Shown here piece by piece: positions 54,348 to 62,066 of a stretch of 64,000 nt of DNA; position 1 is the stretch's first letter; every line of letters begins with the position of its first letter. This stretch comes from Planctomycetaceae bacterium (GTDB taxonomy: Bacteria; Planctomycetota; Planctomycetia; Planctomycetales; Planctomycetaceae). The translations under genes were made by a program, and so were the position numbers. The stretch spans positions 61,952-125,951 of the forward strand of contig PBSL01000057.1 in assembly GCA_002726205.1 (NCBI GenBank), written 5' to 3'. The notes beneath the pieces were generated by a model. It did no database searches and was not told the DNA's origin. It saw nothing but the letters and a program-made list of their open reading frames with translations.

Positions 54348-55715
54348 ATGATTGCTCAGGCCGGATCCCTGCTGGTTGTCGAGGACGATGTCGACGTTCG
54401 TGAATCGTTGGCCGAGCGCCTGCGGTCTCGCGGCTTCCGGACCGAAACCAGCGGCAGTTGTGGCGATGCGATCGGCCGCTTGCGCGAGCAGACCTTTGAC
54501 GTGGTCCTGTGTGACGTGCAGTTGCCCGACGGCGACGGTTTCTCGATCCTGCGCTGGTGTGTCGATCGTCCCGAACCGCCGGCGGTGATCCTGCTGACCG
54601 GTTATGGCACGATCGAGAGTGCAGTCGATGCGATGCGGATCGGGGCGGAAGATTTTCTGACCAAGCCGATCCGTGACAATGAACTCGAAGAGACGATTGC
54701 CCGGGCGATGGACCGCCGCTGCCGGAACGTCGTGCCGGGCGACTCACAGCCGGCGTCGTCCAATGACAACCGCCGACTGATCGGCCAGGACCAGCGGATG
54801 GTGCAGTTGTTCGAGTTGGTCGAGACGATTGCCCGCACGCGGACGACGGCATTGATTCTTGGTGAGAGCGGCACGGGCAAGACGATGACGGCCCGCGCGA
54901 TCCACGATCACAGCGACCGCAGCGAGGGGCCGTTTGTCGAGGTCTCGTGCGGGGCACTCAGCGAGACGCTGCTCGAGAGCGAGCTGTTCGGTCATGTGGC
55001 CGGTGCATTCACCGGCGCGGTTGCCGACCGGGCCGGTCGATTTCGACAGGCCGACGGCGGCACACTGTTCCTGGACGAGGTGGCCGCGGCCTCGACGGCC
55101 CTGCAGGTTCGGTTGTTGCGGGTGATCCAGGATCGGGAATTCGAACGGGTCGGCGGTGCCCAGACCGAACGTGTCGACGTGCGGTTGATCGTGGCGACCA
55201 ACGAGGACCTGGAGGCCCGCGTTCGCGACGGCCTGTTCCGTGAAGATCTCTACTACCGGATCAACGTGATCACCTTGACCCAGCCTCCCCTGCGTGAACG
55301 GATCGTCGATATCCCGTTACTGCTCAACTTGTACCGCGAGCGGTTTGCCGACGAATTGCAACGGGCGGTCTGCCGAATCGATGACGCGGCGATGGCCCTG
55401 CTGTGCAGTTATCACTGGCCGGGAAATGTCCGCGAACTGGTCAACGTGATCGAACGGGCGGTGGTGTTATGCCACGGCGAGGTGATCCGGGTTGACGACC
55501 TGCCGGAATCGGTGCGGCGGGCCGACGGCGGCGCACCCGCGATGACGCTCAACCGGTTGAAGTCGGCACTGGTCGACCCCGAGCGGCGGTTGATCGTCGA
55601 TGCCCTGGAAGCTCATGCCTGGAATCGCCAGCAGGCGGCCCGGTCCCTGGGTATCAACCGAACGACGCTCTACAAGAAGATGAAGCGATTCGGGATCGCG
55701 GCGCCGCAGCACTAG
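54348..55715 (+). CDS. NtrC-family sigma-54 response regulator
   Basis: 455 aa. The receiver domain (about 1-115) has the phospho-acceptor Asp in [12 protein letters not shown] and the Lys in FLTKPIRD. The AAA+ domain has Walker A GESGTGKT, the sigma-54-contacting loop GAFTGA, Walker B GTLFLDEV and the Arg-finger region. The Fis-type HTH is near the C-terminus ([17 protein letters not shown]). It activates sigma-54 promoters in response to a sensor kinase that is not in this window. Its stop shares CTAG with cmk on the other strand. No clear -24/-12 target site was found. Confidence 0.93.
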   Translation: MIAQAGSLLVVEDDVDVRESLAERLRSRGFRTETSGSCGDAIGRLREQTFDVVLCDVQLPDGDGFSILRWCVDRPEPPAVILLTGYGTIESAVDAMRIGAEDFLTKPIRDNELEETIARAMDRRCRNVVPGDSQPASSNDNRRLIGQDQRMVQLFELVETIARTRTTALILGESGTGKTMTARAIHDHSDRSEGPFVEVSCGALSETLLESELFGHVAGAFTGAVADRAGRFRQADGGTLFLDEVAAASTALQVRLLRVIQDREFERVGGAQTERVDVRLIVATNEDLEARVRDGLFREDLYYRINVITLTQPPLRERIVDIPLLLNLYRERFADELQRAVCRIDDAAMALLCSYHWPGNVRELVNVIERAVVLCHGEVIRVDDLPESVRRADGGAPAMTLNRLKSALVDPERRLIVDALEAHAWNRQQAARSLGINRTTLYKKMKRFGIAAPQH

Positions 55716-56365
55716 TCGCGTTGCCGATTCCGCACGTGCCGTTCGAACTCGTCGAGCACCTCGTCGGCGGTCAGGGATGAGGAGTCGATCCGGATCGCGT
55801 CGTCGGCAGCCCGCAACGGGCTGATTTCCCGTGTTCGATCGCGGTGGTCTCGCTGGCGGATCTGTTCGAGCGTCTGCTCCAGGGGAATCTCGACACCGCG
55901 TGCCAGCAGTTCTTCGCGGCGCCGCGCGGCCCGCACCTCGGCGTTTGCTTCCAGGAAGAACTTGCACTCTGCCTCGGGAAAGACCTCGGTTCCCTGGTCC
56001 CGTCCCTCGGTCACCAGGTCACGTTGGGCCACGAGAGCCTGTTGCTGGCGGACCATTTCGCTGCGGACGCCCGGGTGTTGGGCGACCTGCGAGGCCTCTT
56101 CCGAGATCGACGGTGATCGCAGTTCCCGGGTGACATCGACACCGTCGAGCAACACGAGTGCGCCGTCGAAGCCGATTGCCAGTTGCCGGGCCCGCTCGGT
56201 CACCTGCTGGCCATCGGTGCAGTCGATCCCGGCCTCGCGGCAACTGTGGGCGACGGCGCGGTACATGGCCCCGGTGTCGATGAAGTCGAAACCGAGCCGT
56301 CGGGCGAGGCCGCGGGCGGCGGTGCTTTTTCCGGAGCCGGCCGGTCCATCGATCGTGACGATCAT
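55712..56365 (-). CDS. cmk: cytidylate kinase
   Basis: 217 aa. P-loop GPAGSGKST at the N-terminus, DTGAMYRA and later [14 protein letters not shown] (CMP-binding) are conserved. It phosphorylates CMP and dCMP with ATP. It lies 19 bp after the GH38-like gene start in the same direction and overlaps the sigma-54 regulator stop by four bases on the other strand. Confidence 0.95.
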   Translation of the reverse strand: MIVTIDGPAGSGKSTAARGLARRLGFDFIDTGAMYRAVAHSCREAGIDCTDGQQVTERARQLAIGFDGALVLLDGVDVTRELRSPSISEEASQVAQHPGVRSEMVRQQQALVAQRDLVTEGRDQGTEVFPEAECKFFLEANAEVRAARRREELLARGVEIPLEQTLEQIRQRDHRDRTREISPLRAADDAIRIDSSSLTADEVLDEFERHVRNRQRD

Positions 56366-56384
56366 CGTGCCCTCGGCAGCCGGT

Positions 56385-59369
56385 TCATTCGAATCTCAGC
56401 TCGATGTCGGCGACCTCGTGGGCCGTCAGGTCGATCCGGACCCCGTCACCCTCGATCGGCAGGTCGGCCAGCGTGCGGCCCTGCAGATCGCGTTGCCTGG
56501 CAACGCTGGGCGTTCGCCAGCACCGCAGTGTCGCGCTGCGATGCCGACCCTCGGTTTCCTGCAGCCGGACCGCGAACCCGAATCCGTCGGGCAAGGATGG
56601 CTGGTCGTATTCCGCCCACTCTGGCTCGTCGGGCCGATCGGTTCCGGAGATGTCGGCCGTTTCCTCTGCCAGGCCGTCCGCCTCGAGCACGCCGTAGGCG
56701 GGGGGGTTGATGAGGTCGAGCACGCGGGTGATCTGGACGTTGCGGGCATCGACATGAAAGAACCAGCCCCGGGATCCAGACGACGGTGGCCCGGCCACGT
56801 CGGGACGGACCAGCGGCGGAACCAGCAGGTCCAGCGCGTCCTGCATCGGATAGGGCTGATCCACGCTGATCCGAAAATGGAATCGACGCTGCTGTTCACC
56901 CTCGGGGACCAGGATCGCATCGATCATGCGTTTGGCCGACCCGGGATCCGTCGACGAGCGGGTCTTCCGGTAAAACGGCAGTCCCGGGCCGGTGATCGTC
57001 ACCCGGGAGCTTTCGTTGGCAATCTCGACGAAGTGCGGACTCTCGAAACGATCGTCACCGGCCGGTTGAGCAGCCCCCAGGACGCTTCGTGTGATTGCCG
57101 CGGTCATGTCTCCGAAGGCGAAACGTGAGCAGAGGTAGTTGCTCCAGGGATCGCCGTCGGGGGCCTGGTCAACATCAAACTTGATCTCCACATCCACGCT
57201 TGGCCGGTAGCGGACCGTCCGCAGCGACTGCAAGAATCGGGCAACCCGCTGACCGGTCAGTTGATCGATCAGTTCCCCGTGGCTCTGGATTTCTCCGATG
57301 TGGGGACCACGACTGGTCACCTCGATCCCGTGGCAGACCATCTCCGAATACCACGTCGTGTTTTCCCGGGCCTGGTCACCGTTGCTGTCTGTGACGGTGC
57401 GTTCCCGTGGAAATCGGAAGGCGAGTTGCTGGCTGAGCACGTTGGGTTTGCGACCGTAGCCCTTGATGCGTTCGATTCCCCCGGTCGTGGCGTTGACGTG
57501 GATCTCGAAGAACTCGTTCCTCAACAGGTTGCCCTCGGCAAGCGGGGTCGCGGCATCAGCGGGATCCGCCGGCCCGGCGGTCACCGGGAACCAGGTGAAG
57601 CCGGCAGCCGTGAGGTCGACGACCGCCTCGCGACCCCGGCGGGTCTGTTGCACCCCCCGCAGGTCGGGTGTTCCTTCGACGATGATCGTCTCTGGCGGCA
57701 GCGGGATGGCGGTGGTGCGTGGGAAGGACAGCGAGTTGAGCACCAGCAGGCCCGGCCGATCCCCCTGGTTTCCGGTGATCACCGTCTCCAGTGCTGTGAC
57801 TGCCTCGTCACGGAACTGCTCCAGCCGGGCGTCGGCCTGGTCCCGGTCTTCCCGGGAACCTTCGCAGCCGGCCCGCTCGACCAGCGATTCGATCTCGCGG
57901 TGTCGATCGGTCGAGCCGGGTTGCCCGGCCAGGAGCCGGGAGAGGCTGTCGCACCAGGCGGCCGAGTCAAAAATCGCCCGGCGACTGAAATGCTCGTGGT
58001 AGCGGCTGACCGGGTCGGGGTCGCGGCCGGCGACCGACTGGGTCAGGAACGGGGCCAGGTACTCGCCGGCGTTGTAGGACGAGAGACGCCCCGGGGTGTC
58101 GGTGTGCTGGAAGTAGTCATCGAGAGTCACGAAGCGGCCCAGGCAGGGGGCGTAGCCGTGCATCCTTACCAGGTCCTCGAACCACGGGGACTGGGTTTCC
58201 GGCCAGCGGGCCAGCATCAGCGCCGCGGCCTGGTCATCCTCCATCGATTCTGCCATTCGCATCGCAAACCGCAGGTAGCCGGTGGCGCCCTCGGCGGCCA
58301 GCGGGATCCGCGACATCGCGTCGAGTACCGTACCGTCGCAGCCTTCCCAGCGCACCTTGCTCTGCTCGGCATCAGGATACAACCCGTCGTCGAGCAGGAA
58401 ATGCAGTGCCGAGTGGTAACCGCTGCGGGAGAGCAACTGGGGCAACAACGGGGCCAGTCCGAAGCGGCGACGAGCCCAGGTGGTCGGCATCCGGCCGAAG
58501 AGCCGCTTCAGCGTGTTTCGCCCCCGGTCGAGATCCCAGAGCAACGAATCCAGTGGCACCAGCGGGACGGGAACTTCGCTGTGGTCCCCGCCGACGATGT
58601 CGATGACCCCACGGGCCCAGGCCTCACGAATCAACCCGGCCAGGTCCGGGTGCTCTGAAGCAATCGTTTCAGCGTCGACACCGTTCAAGAGCAGGTTGAC
58701 CGGTTTCTCGCCCAGCAACAGGTTGCGGAGGTGTTCATCGGCTACCTCGGGAACCAGCAGGCACAGGTCAAGCAGGTAACAGTCGACCGGGTAGAACCGC
58801 TCCCGCGCCTCGTGCAACGACTCGAAGCAACTCTTCAGGTGGGCGCGGGTGGTTTCTGCATCGCCGGCCAGCGCCGACTCGGCCGCCATCACGGCTTCCC
58901 TTTGCAGGAAGACCTCGTCGAGGCTCCCGAAATGGTGCATGTGGCGTGTCAGCAGTTCCATCTGCAGGTAGCAGGTCCCCAGCGCGAGGAAATCGGCAAC
59001 CAGGTCGGGATCGACTTCCGTGCTGGGTCCGTCGGGGTCGAGTACGGCGAGGGCCGCGTCGATCATCTCCTGCCGCTCTGAAACTTGCGTGAGAACAAAG
59101 CTCCCGGCATCGCGGGCACGATCGGCCCAACCGTGCGAAAGCCAGTCGTTGCTGGCCGTCGGGACAAAGTACAACTGGCCGGCCATCGGGTCCGACGGCT
59201 CGTCGGCGCGTTGCCAGTTGGGGATCACACCGGTGGCCTCGAGCAAGCGAGGATGCCAGGCGACGGCGAATGCGTTGAGAAGACCGGCCGCTTCCCCTTC
59301 CTCGAGTTCGGTCGGGAAGTCTTCCAGGCTGTGGCTGGGGATCAGGATGACGAGGTCGGTCAGGCTCAT
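56385..59369 (-). CDS. GH38-like alpha-mannosidase-superfamily protein, probably inactive
   Basis: 994 aa from the ATG of MSLTDLVILIPSHSLEDFP; the frame is open to 59405. Parts of the body follow the GH38 scheme: a helical central region (HLKSCFESLHEARERFYPVD), RLFGRMPTTWARRRFGLAPL, then the C-terminal beta-domains LVLNSLSFPRTT and RNEFFEIHVNATTGGIERIKGYGR. The N-terminal catalytic barrel motif HxDxxW with the nucleophile Asp is not visible, so the enzyme may have lost activity or may belong to a different GH38-related family. No signal peptide. It is the largest gene here and stands alone. Confidence 0.6.
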   Translation of the reverse strand: MSLTDLVILIPSHSLEDFPTELEEGEAAGLLNAFAVAWHPRLLEATGVIPNWQRADEPSDPMAGQLYFVPTASNDWLSHGWADRARDAGSFVLTQVSERQEMIDAALAVLDPDGPSTEVDPDLVADFLALGTCYLQMELLTRHMHHFGSLDEVFLQREAVMAAESALAGDAETTRAHLKSCFESLHEARERFYPVDCYLLDLCLLVPEVADEHLRNLLLGEKPVNLLLNGVDAETIASEHPDLAGLIREAWARGVIDIVGGDHSEVPVPLVPLDSLLWDLDRGRNTLKRLFGRMPTTWARRRFGLAPLLPQLLSRSGYHSALHFLLDDGLYPDAEQSKVRWEGCDGTVLDAMSRIPLAAEGATGYLRFAMRMAESMEDDQAAALMLARWPETQSPWFEDLVRMHGYAPCLGRFVTLDDYFQHTDTPGRLSSYNAGEYLAPFLTQSVAGRDPDPVSRYHEHFSRRAIFDSAAWCDSLSRLLAGQPGSTDRHREIESLVERAGCEGSREDRDQADARLEQFRDEAVTALETVITGNQGDRPGLLVLNSLSFPRTTAIPLPPETIIVEGTPDLRGVQQTRRGREAVVDLTAAGFTWFPVTAGPADPADAATPLAEGNLLRNEFFEIHVNATTGGIERIKGYGRKPNVLSQQLAFRFPRERTVTDSNGDQARENTTWYSEMVCHGIEVTSRGPHIGEIQSHGELIDQLTGQRVARFLQSLRTVRYRPSVDVEIKFDVDQAPDGDPWSNYLCSRFAFGDMTAAITRSVLGAAQPAGDDRFESPHFVEIANESSRVTITGPGLPFYRKTRSSTDPGSAKRMIDAILVPEGEQQRRFHFRISVDQPYPMQDALDLLVPPLVRPDVAGPPSSGSRGWFFHVDARNVQITRVLDLINPPAYGVLEADGLAEETADISGTDRPDEPEWAEYDQPSLPDGFGFAVRLQETEGRHRSATLRCWRTPSVARQRDLQGRTLADLPIEGDGVRIDLTAHEVADIELRFE

Positions 59370-59826
59370 TGCCGGAGTTCTTTTCCCGGCGCGGCCAGGA
59401 ATCATGTGCGGATACGTTGTTGGTGACCCGGAGCAGTCGTTGGGGTTGTGAGTGTAATTGGAGCCGCGGTGCCAACCAAGCCTTCGTCCCCTTTGCGGAT
59501 TTCACCGGTTTCTGTCCCGGTTCACCATCGCTGCCGGTGGGACGGGGTTTGAACCGGTTGTCGGGGTTCTCCGAGTCGGATGACGAGAGCACCAGTAGTG
59601 AAAAGTCGGGGATTGCGAGGAACTTTTCAGGTTGTCCGGGCATCAAAACCGGCAACTGGCAAGAGGCGACCTCTCGAGGCCATTTTCGATTGACCTCACC
59701 GAAATTTACGAGATAGCTTTACGTTAGGACAGTCGACAACTCGCCTATTTTGTGTGGCGATCGGGTGATTCCCGGTCGCAATGCGTTAGAATATAGGGCG
59801 CGTCAACGAGCGGGAGTACAACGGCG
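59370..59826. other. 457-bp intergenic region with promoter upstream of pilM
   Basis: No supportable gene. The half closest to the GH38-like start is GC-rich and featureless. The half closest to pilM is AT-richer. It contains TTGACC (59690-59695) and TAGCTT (59714-59719) separated by 18 bp, a possible sigma-70 promoter, and a second -10-like TAGAAT near 59785. GGGAG lies about 10 bp before the pilM ATG. Confidence 0.5.
59690..59719 (+). promoter_or_regulatory. possible promoter of the pilus-like locus
   Basis: TTGACC (five of six) and TAGCTT (three of six) with an 18-bp spacer; the leader would be about 100 nt. Confidence 0.35.
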
Positions 59827-61947
59827 ATGGCAGACAGTCAAGATGTCTGGGGAATCGAGATCGGTCAGGCCGGCCTGAAGGCGATCCAGCTGCGGTACGC
59901 TGGGGGCGCCGACCAGGTCCTGGCGATGGACTACGATTACGTCCCCTTTCCGAAGATTCTCAGTCAACCAGACGCGATTCCCGCCGAGCTGATTCCTGAG
60001 GCCCTGGAGACCTTTCTTGAGAGGAAAGATGTCCACGGGGCGAAGGTGGCCATCAGCGTACCGGGCCCGACTTCTCTGGCGCGGTTCATCAATCTGCCGC
60101 CGGTCGAAACGAACAAGGTGGCCGAGATCGTCAAGTACGAGGCCAAGCAGCAGATCCCCTTCGACCTGGACGAGGTGATCTGGGATTACCAGAAGATCAG
60201 TGGCAGTGTCGACGAAGACAGCGGTTACATGCTCAACGCCGAGGTCGGCCTGTTCGCGATGAAACGCGAACAGGTTTTCGAGACCCTCCAGCCGTTCCTG
60301 GACAAGGGCCTCGAGATCGATCTCGTCCAGATCGCCCCGCTGGCGCTGCACAACTTTGTCTGCTATGACCAGATGGGTGTGCGAGTCGACGATGAACCGA
60401 TCGACGGTGAGGAATACACGATCGTGCTCGACATGGGCACCGACAACACGACGCTGTTGATCACCAACGGAGTGAAGATCTGGATTCGCAACGTGCCGCT
60501 GGGAGGCAACCACTTCACGCGGGCGTTGACGAAGGATATGAAGTTGACGTTCTCCAAGGCCGAACACCTGAAGTGCAACGCCACCAGGGCGCCGGATCCG
60601 CGGGCAGTTTTCAAGGCCCTGCGGCCTGTCTTTGATGACTACGTGTCGGAGATCCAGCGATCGATCGGATATTTCGCCAGCGTCAACCGCGAGGCGAAGA
60701 TCGTCAAGGTCCTGGGTGTTGGCAATGGTTTCAAACTGGCCGGGTTGCAGAAGTTCCTGCAGCAGAGCCTGCGTGACATGGAAGTCGAGCGGACCGAGAC
60801 ACTGCAGGCGGCGATTGGAGAGAAAGTACTCAATGCGTCGATGTTCCAGGACAACATCCTGACGTTTGCGGTTCCTTACGGCCTGGCCTTGCAGGCGATG
60901 GAATTGACCCGGGTTCACACCACCTTGCTGCCGCGCGAGATCGCCACGGCGAGGACGATTCGCAAGAAGAAGCCGTGGGCCGTTGTCGCTGCGTCGCTGT
61001 TGCTTGCCGGCCTTGCTATCGACGTGTTGCCCCGGGGCTGCGTTGATCATTCGGTTCGTAATCCCGCAGTGATGGCTGCAGCTAAAGGTAGCGACAAGGT
61101 TGTCGGTGATTTCAACCAGACGAAAAGTAACTTTGACGGTCAAAAGAGTGCTTTCACCGGCGAGATCAGTCGACAGCAGACATTGTTGGGTGGAAGTGAT
61201 CGACGGGACCTGGTGCCCGAGGTGTTCAGGGCGATCAACGAGTGTTTGCCCCGGGACGTGGGAAACCAGAAGGACGCCCAGGGATTGACGCAACGCAATC
61301 GGATCAACATCACTCACATCGTTCACAAGCGCTACGGTGACCTGAAGACCGAGTGGTTTGACAAGGTGATCGGGACGTCTGACGGCAGCGGCTACATGGA
61401 CGACGAGGAACGCAAGGCCCCGCCCAGCGGTAGTGGATACGTGTTCACGCTCATCGGCGAACACTTTCACAAGGGGGCGACTCAGGATGATCAACTGCAG
61501 TTTTATGTCCAGAAAACGCTGTTGAGCAATCTTCGCCAGGACTACATGCAGCAACCCGGAACGTCCAAGCAGGTCGAGGTCAGGCGGTTGGGGATCTCGC
61601 ATGCGACGCTCGTCCAACTCCAGCGGGATATTGTCAACTATGATCCCACCGGCCGTGTCAGGTTGACGACCGCCGGGGGGGCCGCGGCGACCTCGCCGAT
61701 GTTGGGAACGGCCAGGTCCACCGGGAAGGCGGCGCGCAAGGACGTGAAGTTCATCAAGGTCGACAAGACGACGTTTCGGCTGGAATTCGTCTGGAAGCCG
61801 ACGATGGTTGCTGGCCGCAAGGACAAACAGGCCGCTGCCGACAACCAGCCCGGCGGTGGAACCACTCCACCACCAGGAACTCCACCACCGGCGACCCCCG
61901 CTGCTGCAGCGGGTGCAGCGGGTGGTCCACAGACACCCGGATCCTGA
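59827..61947 (+). CDS. pilM: PilM-PilN fusion protein (type IV pilus assembly)
   Basis: 706 aa, against about 350 for PilM. Residues 1-365 are the actin-like PilM fold: VWGIEIGQAGLKAIQLR, VAISVPGPTSLARFINLPPV, YEAKQQIPFDLDEVIWDYQ, and VLDMGTDNTTLLITNG (phosphate-binding). From about 366 a PilN-like part follows: TTLLPREIATARTIRKKKPW resembles the PilN start, then a membrane helix (384-400) and periplasmic alpha/beta domains with coiled-coil. The C-terminus is Gly/Pro/Ala-rich. So PilM and PilN, usually separate, are joined, with PilM in the cytoplasm and PilN crossing the membrane. The next gene takes the PilO position. Confidence 0.85.
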   Translation: MADSQDVWGIEIGQAGLKAIQLRYAGGADQVLAMDYDYVPFPKILSQPDAIPAELIPEALETFLERKDVHGAKVAISVPGPTSLARFINLPPVETNKVAEIVKYEAKQQIPFDLDEVIWDYQKISGSVDEDSGYMLNAEVGLFAMKREQVFETLQPFLDKGLEIDLVQIAPLALHNFVCYDQMGVRVDDEPIDGEEYTIVLDMGTDNTTLLITNGVKIWIRNVPLGGNHFTRALTKDMKLTFSKAEHLKCNATRAPDPRAVFKALRPVFDDYVSEIQRSIGYFASVNREAKIVKVLGVGNGFKLAGLQKFLQQSLRDMEVERTETLQAAIGEKVLNASMFQDNILTFAVPYGLALQAMELTRVHTTLLPREIATARTIRKKKPWAVVAASLLLAGLAIDVLPRGCVDHSVRNPAVMAAAKGSDKVVGDFNQTKSNFDGQKSAFTGEISRQQTLLGGSDRRDLVPEVFRAINECLPRDVGNQKDAQGLTQRNRINITHIVHKRYGDLKTEWFDKVIGTSDGSGYMDDEERKAPPSGSGYVFTLIGEHFHKGATQDDQLQFYVQKTLLSNLRQDYMQQPGTSKQVEVRRLGISHATLVQLQRDIVNYDPTGRVRLTTAGGAAATSPMLGTARSTGKAARKDVKFIKVDKTTFRLEFVWKPTMVAGRKDKQAAADNQPGGGTTPPPGTPPPATPAAAAGAAGGPQTPGS

Positions 61948-62066
61948 TCAAGCGACCCAACGTTAGAACAAGAGACCAGACAATCGACTGATCCTGCTAT
62001 CGCCAACACACGAGAATTGCCAGTTCAAACTCATCCGACCTAACGGGTGGCATGACGGGGACGATC

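Noticed and set aside
59803..61617. 604-codon minus-strand frame
   Set aside because: Antisense to the PilM-PilN gene, which has clear family motifs.
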